Source: Gallionella sp. UBA6045 (GTDB taxonomy: Bacteria; Pseudomonadota; Gammaproteobacteria; Burkholderiales; Gallionellaceae). From it: a stretch of 5,440 bases of DNA. Positions within the stretch are counted from its first letter, which is position 1. Each line of letters begins with the position of its first letter. The stretch covers positions 1,146-6,585 of the forward strand of contig DIYV01000016.1 of assembly GCA_002429165.1 (NCBI GenBank), read 5' to 3'. Shown piece after piece: positions 1 through 5,440 of this stretch. Under the pieces are notes generated by a model. It saw nothing but the letters and a program-made list of their open reading frames with translations, searched no databases and was not told the DNA's origin. The position numbers and the translations under genes are program-made.

Positions 1-401
1 ACCGCCGCCTCGAACGCGACCATCACGCCCTTGTCCTGCGCGGCCTTGAATATCTCATTGCCGTAAGTCGCGAGCAGCGCCTTGTTCGCGGTGACGACAT
101 GCTTGCCGTTGGCGATCGCTTTCATCACCAGCTCCTTCGCCACGCCATAACCGCCGATCAGCTCGATGACGATGTCCACTTCGGGATCGCTCACCACCGA
201 GAATGCATCGTCGGTCACGCGGCACTTGCCGCCGGTGACTTTCTTCGCCAGCTCCAGATTCTTGTCGGCCACGACAGTGATGCGGATCGGGCGGCCGGCG
301 CGGCGCGTGATCTCTTCGGCATTGCGTTGCAGCACGGTGAAGGTGCCGCCGCCGACTGTGCCTATGCCCAGCAGTCCTACGTTGATTGGTTTGATACTCA
401 T
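1..401 (-). CDS. hom: Homoserine dehydrogenase, N-terminal part (cut by window edge)
   Basis: This is the NAD(P)-binding half of homoserine dehydrogenase, the cytoplasmic enzyme that reduces aspartate semialdehyde to homoserine at the entry to threonine and methionine synthesis. Reading the minus strand gives 133 residues. The Rossmann nucleotide-binding loop GLLGIGTVGGG is at residues 9-19. ELIGG is at 80-84 and the conserved KHVVTANKALL segment at 100-110, followed by a stretch ending VMVAFEAA. Together these are diagnostic of the family. The remaining substrate-binding/catalytic region and any ACT domain lie outside the window. The start at 401 is preferred because GGGAA lies six bases upstream; an in-frame ATG two codons earlier (407) sits almost on top of that site. 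It lies downstream of alaA in the same direction, separated by a palindromic repeat, so co-transcription is likely but not shown. I recall thrC commonly following in betaproteobacteria; it is not visible here. Confidence 0.95.
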   Translation of the reverse strand, partial: MSIKPINVGLLGIGTVGGGTFTVLQRNAEEITRRAGRPIRITVVADKNLELAKKVTGGKCRVTDDAFSVVSDPEVDIVIELIGGYGVAKELVMKAIANGKHVVTANKALLATYGNEIFKAAQDKGVMVAFEAA

Positions 402-431
402 TATCATTTCCCGTTATTCTCAATATATTTT

Positions 432-484
432 GTAGGAGCGCAACTCGTTGCGCGATTGAATCGCCAGATGAATCTGGCTCCTAC
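432..484. repeat. REPIN-like doublet of two inverted REP units
   Basis: A 53-base symmetric element centred on base 458. The left unit reads GTAGGAGC (432-439), a small hairpin GCAAC-TC-GTTGC (440-451), then GCGATT (452-457). The right unit is the inverse: AATCGC (459-464), hairpin CAGAT-GA-ATCTG (465-476), then GCTCCTAC (477-484). The outer 8-base ends and the inner 6-base blocks are perfectly complementary between units. The two small hairpins differ in sequence, but each is perfectly self-complementary with the same 5-2-5 geometry. This is the architecture of REP doublets (REPINs) known from Pseudomonas and relatives and thought to be mobilised by RAYT transposases. No RAYT gene is in the window. 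It begins seven bases past the alaA stop, so it may shape alaA-hom mRNA. No T-run follows on the transcribed minus strand, so it is not a standard intrinsic terminator. Confidence 0.85.
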
Positions 485-491
485 CATGCCG

Positions 492-1721
492 TCAGTTGGT
501 GCCGTGGTGCTTGCGGTAATTTTCCAGAAATCTTGCAATGCGCCCCATCGCTTCGGTCAGGTCATCCACATTCGGCAGGAACACAATGCGGATGTGGTCG
601 GGATGTATCCAGTTAAAACCGGTGCCCTGCACTACCAGCACCTTCTCGGTTTCCAGCAGCTCCAGGATGAATTTCTGGTCATTCTTGATCGGATAGATCT
701 TCGGATCGAAGCGCGGGAACAGGTATAGCGCGGCCTTGGGTTTGACGCAGGTCACACCGGGAATCTCGGTCAGCAGCTTGTAAGCAAGATCGCGCTGTTT
801 GCACAGTCGCCCGGTCGGCGCAACCAGGTCGTTGATGCTCTGGTAACCGCCCAGCGCGGTCTGGATCGCGAACTGCCCGGGCACGTTGGAACACAGCCGC
901 ATCGAAGCCAGGATGGTCAGGCCGTTGATATAGTCCTGCGCGTGTTTCTTCTCGCCCGACACCACCATCCAGCCGGCGCGGTAACCGCAGGCGCGATAGT
1001 TTTTCGACAACCCGTTCAGCGTCACAAACAATACGTCATCGGCCAGCGAGGCGATTGCGGTGTGCGTCGCGCCGTCATACACCATCTTGTCGTAGATCTC
1101 GTCGGCGTAAATAATCAGGTCATGCTCGCGCGCAATCTGGATGATCTCGCGCAGGATGTCGTCGGAATAAAGCGCACCTGTCGGGTTGTTCGGGTTGATG
1201 ATCACGATGGCGCGCGTGTTCTTGGTGATCTTGCTGCGCATGTCGGCAAGGTCGGGATTCCACTCATTCGCCTCATCGCAGACATAATGGCGCGGTGTGC
1301 CGCCTGCCAGCGTGACCGCCGCGGTCCACAGCGGATAGTCGGGGGTCGGGATCAACACTTCATCGCCGGTGTTGAGCAAGCCCTGCATCGCCATCACGAT
1401 CAGTTCCGATGCACCGTTGCCGATATAGATGTCATCCAGCCCGACGCCCATGATCTTCTTGCCCTGGCAGTAGTGCATGATCGCCTTGCGCGCCGCGAAC
1501 ATGCCTTTGGAATCGGAATAGCCGGACGAATTGGGCAGGTTCAGGATCACGTCCTGCTGGATCTCCTCGGGCGCCTCGAAGCCGAACGGCGCGAGATTGC
1601 CGATGTTCAGCTTGATGATGCGCTGGCCCTCTTCCTCCATCTGCTTGGCGCGCTCCATCACCGGGCCGCGAATGTCGTAGCATACGTTGGAAAGCTTGGT
1701 CGATTTTAAAATTGGTTTCAC
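492..1721 (-). CDS. alaA: Alanine-forming PLP aminotransferase (AlaA/YfbQ type)
   Basis: A fold-type I, class I/II aminotransferase of 409 residues that resembles Escherichia coli AlaA (about 405 aa) from end to end. AlaA transfers an amino group from glutamate to pyruvate to make alanine. Visible landmarks are SNVCYDIRGP (11-20), LNIGN (38-42), YIGNGASELIV (99-109), the PLP-contacting NPNNPTG (176-182) and YADEIYD (205-211, with the cofactor-binding Asp207). The Schiff-base lysine is Lys240 in LSKNYRACGYRAGW, and HIRIV carries the substrate-carboxylate arginine, Arg378. All key residues are present, so the enzyme should be active. The start is GTG at 1721. It is supported by the N-terminus (KPILKSTKLSNVCYDIRG) aligning with AlaA from its first residues. 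No clear Shine-Dalgarno sequence precedes it. It precedes hom in the same direction. A role in supplying other amino-acid branches cannot be excluded from sequence alone. Confidence 0.95.
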   Translation of the reverse strand: MKPILKSTKLSNVCYDIRGPVMERAKQMEEEGQRIIKLNIGNLAPFGFEAPEEIQQDVILNLPNSSGYSDSKGMFAARKAIMHYCQGKKIMGVGLDDIYIGNGASELIVMAMQGLLNTGDEVLIPTPDYPLWTAAVTLAGGTPRHYVCDEANEWNPDLADMRSKITKNTRAIVIINPNNPTGALYSDDILREIIQIAREHDLIIYADEIYDKMVYDGATHTAIASLADDVLFVTLNGLSKNYRACGYRAGWMVVSGEKKHAQDYINGLTILASMRLCSNVPGQFAIQTALGGYQSINDLVAPTGRLCKQRDLAYKLLTEIPGVTCVKPKAALYLFPRFDPKIYPIKNDQKFILELLETEKVLVVQGTGFNWIHPDHIRIVFLPNVDDLTEAMGRIARFLENYRKHHGTN

Positions 1722-1748
1722 TTTATATATTCTCGAGTTTTAGAGCGC

Positions 1749-1766
1749 CGCCCGGTGCGCCGGGCG
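1749..1766 (-). other. GC-rich hairpin in the probable alaA leader
   Basis: A perfect 7-base stem (CGCCCGG / CCGGGCG) closes a 4-base loop. It lies 28 bases upstream of the alaA GTG start and downstream of the candidate alaA promoter, so it would fold in the 5' untranslated RNA. On neither strand is it followed by a run of T, so it is not a textbook terminator. A regulatory role (RNA stability, translation control of a gene lacking a clear ribosome binding site) is inference. Confidence 0.45.
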
Positions 1767-1816
1767 AAATGCCAGGGCACAATGATAGAATTCGCCGCGC
1801 AATTGCAAAGGGCGCG

Positions 1817-1845
1817 ATTTTACCCGTGCGGCCACGGTACAGCAA
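1817..1845 (-). promoter_or_regulatory. Candidate sigma-70 promoter for alaA
   Basis: Read on the minus strand, a -35-like TTGCTG (1840-1845) and a -10-like TAAAAT (1817-1822) are separated by 17 bases. The -10 matches consensus at five of six positions, the -35 only at its TTG. Transcription would begin near 1810, leaving a leader of about 90 nt before the alaA GTG. Position and spacing fit; the weak -35 keeps confidence modest. Confidence 0.4.
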
Positions 1846-1948
1846 ATGCCCCGGATAAACGGGGTGGGGCTGAAAAGCGACAAGACGCACAATTCACAAA
1901 AATTTCAGGCGAATTCGAGCCCATTAAAACTGATGTTCTATCCACCCG

Positions 1949-2845
1949 ATGATTGACCGCGCCGATGACGATATCCTGATCCGTGCGATGCCGCTGGTAT
2001 TTGTGCTGATCTGGAGCACGGGTTTCATCGTGGCGCGTTACGGTATGCCGCTTGCCCCGCCGATGAAATTCCTGGCGCTGCGCTATGCGTTTTCGATACT
2101 CTGTTTCCTGCCCTGGATCATGCTGGCGGGTGTGTCCTGGCCGCGCACGCGCGCGCAGTGGCTGCATCTGTCCGTTACCGGGGTGCTGATGCACGGCGGC
2201 TATCTGGGCGGGGTCTGGGCCGCCGTCAAGGCGGGGATGGGCTCGGGACTGGTTGCGCTGATCGTCGGGCTGCAGCCGGTTTTCACGGCTTTCTGGTTGT
2301 CGGCCACGGGGGGTCACGTCACGCGCCGGCAATGGGCCGGACTGGCGCTGGGTTTTGCCGGGCTGGTGCTGGTGGTGTCGCGCAAGCTGGGCGCGGGCGG
2401 CGAAGCAACCACCTTCAATCTTTCTTTGGCCGTCTTCGCGCTGCTGTGCATCACCACCGGAACGCTGTACCAGAAACGGCATGTGACGCGCTGCGATGCC
2501 CGCAGCGCCAATGCGGTGCAACTCCTGGCGGCACTGGCTGTCACCCTGCCGCTGGCGTTGCTTGAAACCGAACCGGTGCAATGGACCGGCGAATTCGTTG
2601 CCGCCCTGGCCTGGTCGGTGCTGGTCCTGACCTTGGGCGGAAGTTCGCTGCTGTACATCCTGATCCAGCGCGGCGCGGCCACTGCCGTGACCAGCCTGCT
2701 GTACCTGGTGCCGCCCACCACGGCACTGATGGCCTGGGTGCTTTTTTCCGAGCCCATCACGGCAGTGACCATCGCGGGCGTTACGCTCACGGCCCTGGGC
2801 GTGAGCCTGGTTGTCAGGGCAGCGCGCCCGCCTGCACGATACTGA
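1949..2845 (+). CDS. EamA-domain transporter of the drug/metabolite transporter (DMT) superfamily
   Basis: An inner-membrane protein of 298 residues with about ten hydrophobic segments, at roughly 12-30, 40-61, 72-93, 98-118, 127-145, 155-172, 188-205, 216-238, 243-266 and 270-290. These form two tandem five-helix EamA repeats, the usual DMT layout and length. Repeat-specific signatures are visible: GLQPVFTAFWL (107-117) ends the fourth helix of the first repeat. The matching LVPPTTALMAWVLFSEPIT (253-271) lies in the second, with the characteristic proline and the glutamate of the SEPI turn. The family exports amino acids, metabolites or drugs; the substrate cannot be assigned here. No good Shine-Dalgarno sequence precedes ATG 1949; an in-frame ATG at 1988 (residue 14) would still keep the first helix. 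The gene is markedly GC-rich: 43 and 44 G+C of 60 in two lines counted by hand (2221-2280 and 2341-2400). Its 3' end overlaps the convergent glycosyltransferase gene. Confidence 0.92.
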   Translation: MIDRADDDILIRAMPLVFVLIWSTGFIVARYGMPLAPPMKFLALRYAFSILCFLPWIMLAGVSWPRTRAQWLHLSVTGVLMHGGYLGGVWAAVKAGMGSGLVALIVGLQPVFTAFWLSATGGHVTRRQWAGLALGFAGLVLVVSRKLGAGGEATTFNLSLAVFALLCITTGTLYQKRHVTRCDARSANAVQLLAALAVTLPLALLETEPVQWTGEFVAALAWSVLVLTLGGSSLLYILIQRGAATAVTSLLYLVPPTTALMAWVLFSEPITAVTIAGVTLTALGVSLVVRAARPPARY

Positions 2846-4481
2846 TGGTTTCGAGCGGTTCCCGGCCTTTCGCCAAGCGCAACAATCTGGGAAAGGTGCC
2901 GGTTTTGTGCACGGCCCAGTGCCCCTCGGTTATCTCTTCGACCTGTCCCAATTGCGCCTTCAGCTGCGCGTACTGTTCCGCTCTGGCCACCAGAAAATAC
3001 CGGTTTCCCGGCGCCGGCAACTGCGCCGCATCATCCGCATCATGGATCGCGGCGCGGCTGTACAGAGACAATTCCCTCGCCACCATGGGCATGCGGTAGA
3101 CGTAGATCGGCACCCCGGATCGATCCGCCAGCCGCGCGTTCACATTGTGCGCCACGCTGTAGGAAGTGAACGTCAGCGCGGTCATCGCAACCAGAAACGC
3201 ATACAGCATATTGATGCCGATGACCGGGTAGACCAGTACCGCGTACTCGCGCATCTGCTTTCTCTTCACCAGGGCATACACCAGCAAACCTCCCGAAACC
3301 GCCAGCACCGGGACAATCAAAACGGCTTTCCCGACATATACACTCAAACCGGCAGCCAGAGCTAGCAGCAGCAGCGTGATGACCCATTGCGCGACGGGCA
3401 ATTTATTGCGGCCGGCGGTCCGCGCCAGATAATCCGCCAAGTAGTGCGCGCACAGGATGGCTGCAAACGGGAAGATGATGACCGTGTAGTACTCGAACTG
3501 GAATGCGGTCGCGCTGAATATCAGGAACGGGATGAAGAACGAACCGCACAGAAAAACGAAATTCGCCCGCTCGGCGGCGCTGTGCGAAACGAAATGACGT
3601 ATACCGGAATAAAGCGCCGCAACAAATACCGCCACCCAAGGCAGGAATGTCCACAGGAAAGCGTTCACGAAATACAGCGGATTCCCGTTGTGATTCTGGA
3701 TGGGACCGGTATTGAAGAAACGCCCGAACTGGCTGTCCCACAGAAAGAACCGGATGCCGGACACCTGCGTTTGACCGAACACCACTTTTTCCGGATGCGC
3801 ATCGAATTGCAGATAGAGGGCGATGAGTTCTGGTGCGGTGAACAGCAGCGTCAATGCAAGTGCGAGCAGCCATTTCCCGCTCCACAGCTTGCGCCACTGG
3901 CCCCGGTACAGCCACATGCACACCATTCCGCCGGCGATCGCAATCAGCGTGAACACGCCCTTGGTCATCACTGCCATTGCGCTGAACAGCGCACCGAGCA
4001 GCAGATATTTCAGTTTCGCCACGGTGTCGAAGCGCAACCAGTAATAGCACGCCGCCATGATGAAACCGGTCAGATAGGTTTCCGCTTTTACCTCTATGCT
4101 CGAATCCATCATTTCGAAGACCGACACGTAAACCAGCACGGCCAACCACGCGGTGTCGCGATTGTAAAAAAGGCGCGCGATACGGTATGTGAAATAGCCC
4201 CCGATCAGGTGAAACAGGAAGCCGGGCAGAATGTAGGTAAAAGCACTGACTCCGCCGACCTTGAAGAACAGCGCGTTGATCCAGAATGGCAAGTGCGGCT
4301 TGTCCAGCCAATCCCTGCCATCCAGGACCAGATTCACCCAGTCATTGTTCAGCGCGATGTGCCGGGCAAGCGCGGCATAGGTGACAGAGTCGCCCCCGTT
4401 GATCACCGGGGACAACATCGCCGCTGCATTGAGCATCAGTGTAACCAGGATCAGCCATTTGGCTTGGTGAGAAACATTCAT
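2814..4481 (-). CDS. Membrane glycosyltransferase, GT39 / ArnT-PMT_2 family (GT-C fold)
   Basis: A polytopic membrane protein of 555 residues with about 12-13 hydrophobic segments between residues 8 and 438 and a soluble C-terminal portion (about 442-555). GT-C enzymes transfer sugar from a polyprenyl-phosphate donor on the outer face of the inner membrane to lipid or protein. The early loop GGDSVTYAALA (29-39) carries the expected acidic residue, Asp31, and is followed by WLDKPHLPFW (58-67), the counterpart of the KPPLFYW stretch of ArnT. EVKAETYL (130-137), TKGVF (173-177) and FQFEYYTVIIFPFAAIL (327-343) match the remaining family blocks. Acceptor and sugar are unknown, so no symbol is given. 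The open frame extends to 4865. Met at 4481 is chosen because it places the first membrane helix at residues 8-27 as in relatives; 4493 and 4556 are alternatives, and none has a clear ribosome binding site. Base composition is lower than in the neighbouring transporter (29-32 G+C of 60 in three lines counted). Confidence 0.88.
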   Translation of the reverse strand: MNVSHQAKWLILVTLMLNAAAMLSPVINGGDSVTYAALARHIALNNDWVNLVLDGRDWLDKPHLPFWINALFFKVGGVSAFTYILPGFLFHLIGGYFTYRIARLFYNRDTAWLAVLVYVSVFEMMDSSIEVKAETYLTGFIMAACYYWLRFDTVAKLKYLLLGALFSAMAVMTKGVFTLIAIAGGMVCMWLYRGQWRKLWSGKWLLALALTLLFTAPELIALYLQFDAHPEKVVFGQTQVSGIRFFLWDSQFGRFFNTGPIQNHNGNPLYFVNAFLWTFLPWVAVFVAALYSGIRHFVSHSAAERANFVFLCGSFFIPFLIFSATAFQFEYYTVIIFPFAAILCAHYLADYLARTAGRNKLPVAQWVITLLLLALAAGLSVYVGKAVLIVPVLAVSGGLLVYALVKRKQMREYAVLVYPVIGINMLYAFLVAMTALTFTSYSVAHNVNARLADRSGVPIYVYRMPMVARELSLYSRAAIHDADDAAQLPAPGNRYFLVARAEQYAQLKAQLGQVEEITEGHWAVHKTGTFPRLLRLAKGREPLETISIVQAGALP

Positions 4482-4561
4482 TTCAGGAACCATGTGTTCG
4501 ATACTTTTGTTCAGGGCACAGTGTACCCATCTTGTTTGTGTTTCGGTACTAATCATCTGAT

Positions 4562-4591
4562 TTGACGCGGCCTGCGCCCAACCCCTAAACT
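4562..4591 (+). promoter_or_regulatory. Candidate promoter for the Mth938-like gene (and perhaps moxR)
   Basis: TTGACG (4562-4567, five of six to consensus) and TAAACT (4586-4591, four of six) are spaced by 18 bases. Transcription would start near 4598, giving a short leader of about 28 nt that contains the ribosome binding site. With only 43 bases between the two plus-strand genes, it may serve both. Confidence 0.4.
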
Positions 4592-4595
4592 CCCA

Positions 4596-4624
4596 ATTAT
4601 CATACCGCACAACCACGAGGTCAT
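4596..4624 (-). promoter_or_regulatory. Candidate promoter for the GT39 gene
   Basis: On the minus strand, ATGACC (4619-4624, four of six) and GATAAT (4596-4601, five of six) are spaced by 17 bases. The start would fall near 4588, inside the core of the opposing candidate promoter, leaving a leader of about 107 nt before the GT39 start at 4481. An alternative start codon at 4556 or 4493 would shorten this leader. Confidence 0.35.
4617..4620 (+). promoter_or_regulatory. Ribosome binding site that fixes a TTG start
   Basis: GAGG, extended to GAGGT by the next base, ends five bases before TTG 4626. It is the clearest Shine-Dalgarno match in the window and supports the unusual start codon. Confidence 0.7.
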
Positions 4625-4625
4625 T

Positions 4626-4994
4626 TTGAAATTGCATCTGGACAAGCACGGCGAGACCAGAGTGTTTACCGCACACGGCCCGGATCATGTCATGGTCAGC
4701 GGCGAACGCTATGACCACAGCATCGTGGTGCTTGCAGAAGCGGTGCGCGATGACTGGACAGTCGCCAATTTCGACGAACTGGGGGAGCAGCATTTTAACT
4801 ACTTCCTCGCGCTCAAGCCGGACGTGCTGCTGCTCGGCACCGGCGCTACACAGCGATTTCCACACCCGCGCCTGTACCGCTCACTGACGGATGCGGGTAT
4901 CGGCGTGGAATGCATGAATACGCCTGCAGCCTGCCGCACCTACAATATACTGGTGGCGGAAGATCGCAAGGTGGTCGCGGCGATTCTGTTTTGA
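4626..4994 (+). CDS. Mth938/DUF498 domain protein (NDUFAF3-like)
   Basis: A small cytoplasmic single-domain protein of 122 residues, the normal length for bacterial members of the Mth938/DUF498 family. Family blocks are clear: MKLHLD at the start, an FTAHG segment (14-18), a short ERYDHSIVVL strand pair (27-36), PDVLLLGTGATQRFP (65-79) and GIGVECMNTPAACRTYNIL (91-109). The eukaryotic homologue NDUFAF3 helps assemble respiratory complex I. The role of the free-standing bacterial proteins is not well defined, so a complex-I role here would be inference and no nuo gene is in view. Translation starts with TTG, supported by GAGG at the right distance and by the conserved MKLHLD beginning. It lies 43 bases upstream of moxR in the same direction and is divergent from the GT39 gene. 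Confidence 0.92.
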   Translation: MKLHLDKHGETRVFTAHGPDHVMVSGERYDHSIVVLAEAVRDDWTVANFDELGEQHFNYFLALKPDVLLLGTGATQRFPHPRLYRSLTDAGIGVECMNTPAACRTYNILVAEDRKVVAAILF

Positions 4995-5037
4995 AACACA
5001 AACCCGTCCGGGTCCCATCATATTTTCGGAAATCCCA

Positions 5038-5440
5038 ATGAGTCAATCACTGCAAAACGTCATCCGGCAAGCCGAGCAAATCATTCTCGGCAAGCCGCAG
5101 CAAATTCGCCTTGCGGTGGCCTGCCTGCTGGCGCGCGGTCATTTGCTCATCGAGGATCTGCCAGGTGTAGGCAAGACCACGCTGGCGCATGGTCTGGCGC
5201 GCACGCTGGGATTGCAGTTCCAGCGCATCCAGTTCACCAGCGACCTGTTGCCCGCCGATATCCTCGGTGTGTCGGTATACGAGCGCCCGGGTATCGAAGC
5301 AAAGGTCGGTGAGTTCAAATTCCATCCCGGGCCGATCTTCGCGCAAATGATCCTGGCGGACGAAATCAATCGCGCCACTCCCAAAGCCCAAAGCGCGCTG
5401 CTGGAAGCGATGGAAGAACAACAGGTGACCATAGAAGGGA
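5038..5440 (+). CDS. MoxR-family AAA+ ATPase, N-terminal part (cut by window edge)
   Basis: The first 134 residues of a MoxR-type AAA+ ATPase; full proteins are usually a little over 300 residues, so more than half is missing. The Walker A loop LPGVGKTT (41-48, Lys46) and the Walker B ILADEINRA (105-113, Asp108-Glu109) are intact. Between them lies the MoxR signature SDLLPADILG (68-77). PKAQSALLEAMEE (115-127) follows, as expected for the family. MoxR ATPases act as chaperone-like factors, typically with DUF58 (von Willebrand A-like) proteins and often a transglutaminase-like membrane protein encoded next door. Those genes would lie beyond the right edge. ATG 5038 is preceded by GGAAA at 5028-5032, five bases away. 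It probably shares a transcript with the Mth938-like gene upstream. Confidence 0.95.
   Translation, partial: MSQSLQNVIRQAEQIILGKPQQIRLAVACLLARGHLLIEDLPGVGKTTLAHGLARTLGLQFQRIQFTSDLLPADILGVSVYERPGIEAKVGEFKFHPGPIFAQMILADEINRATPKAQSALLEAMEEQQVTIEG

Noticed and set aside
99..728. Plus-strand open frame of 209 codons over hom, the repeat and the alaA end
   Set aside because: It is antisense to two real genes and crosses the REP doublet; its translation matches no family I know.
942..1709. Long plus-strand open frame (255 codons) opposite alaA
   Set aside because: Antisense shadow of a clearly recognised gene; the translation is rich in His, Arg and Ala with no family motif, typical of GC-rich reverse frames.
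1849..1864. CCCCG / CGGGG hairpin in the alaA-transporter gap
   Set aside because: Only a 5-base stem with no T-run, and upstream of the candidate alaA -35; it could be chance in GC-rich DNA.
1755..1952. 65-codon plus-strand frame whose stop overlaps the transporter ATG as ATGA
   Set aside because: The ATGA overlap is suggestive of coupling, but it starts at GTG inside a hairpin, has no ribosome binding site or recognisable domain, and covers the alaA promoter region. Most likely chance.
1820..2581. Minus-strand open frame of 253 codons opposite the transporter
   Set aside because: Low-complexity Arg/Gln/His-rich shadow; the plus strand has the ten-helix EamA protein.
4514..4528. Imperfect dyad GGGCACAGTGTACCC in the GT39 leader
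   Set aside because: It has one mismatch pair and a very short loop, and matches no operator I can name.
3387..4565. Plus-strand open frame of 392 codons opposite the GT39 gene
   Set aside because: Reverse-strand shadow: very rich in Gln, Arg, His and Glu with no recognisable domain, while the minus strand encodes a coherent membrane glycosyltransferase.
4482..4865. N-terminal extension of the GT39 frame by 128 codons
   Set aside because: It runs antisense through the Mth938-like gene and the divergent promoter region, has no membrane or family features, and would place the first catalytic helix abnormally far from the N-terminus.
5002..5026. Possible terminator (ACCC-GTCC-GGGT then a short T-run) between the Mth938-like gene and moxR
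   Set aside because: The stem is only four bases and the four T residues lie about eight bases further on; too weak to call.

Overview
The window looks like ordinary chromosome from a proteobacterium. The best fit is a betaproteobacterium, possibly of the Nitrosomonadales/Gallionellaceae type. This rests on the alaA-hom gene order, which I recall as common in betaproteobacteria, on the close match of the proteins to proteobacterial families, and on a GTAGGAGC-type palindromic repeat. The taxonomic call is inference; no rRNA or other marker gene is present.

Left block (1-1721, minus strand): an alanine-forming aminotransferase (alaA) is followed downstream by the start of homoserine dehydrogenase (hom), which runs off the left edge. 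The two genes sit in the same direction. The 90 bases between them are mostly filled by a 53-base, fully symmetric doublet of two inverted REP units (a REPIN-like element). A 227-base divergent region (1722-1948) separates alaA from the next gene. It holds a plausible alaA promoter and a GC-rich hairpin that would lie in the alaA leader RNA.

Middle block (1949-4481): a ten-segment EamA/DMT-family transporter on the plus strand meets a membrane glycosyltransferase of the GT39/ArnT-like class on the minus strand. The two genes overlap tail to tail by 32 bases. The transporter is clearly more GC-rich than the glycosyltransferase in the stretches I counted by hand.

Right block (4482-5440): a short divergent region carries candidate promoters for both directions. 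On the plus strand it is followed by a small Mth938/DUF498 (NDUFAF3-like) protein with a TTG start and a good ribosome binding site. After 43 bases comes the N-terminal third or so of a MoxR-type AAA ATPase, cut by the right edge.

Functionally, alaA and hom belong to amino-acid metabolism (alanine; threonine/methionine branch). The transporter and glycosyltransferase are membrane proteins with unknown substrates. The moxR gene probably opens a MoxR/DUF58 chaperone-like operon beyond the window. No gap between genes exceeds 300 bases. I saw no tRNA, rRNA, CRISPR array, insertion sequence or prophage gene, and I do not see a convincing undescribed system here. The most distinctive element is the REP doublet.
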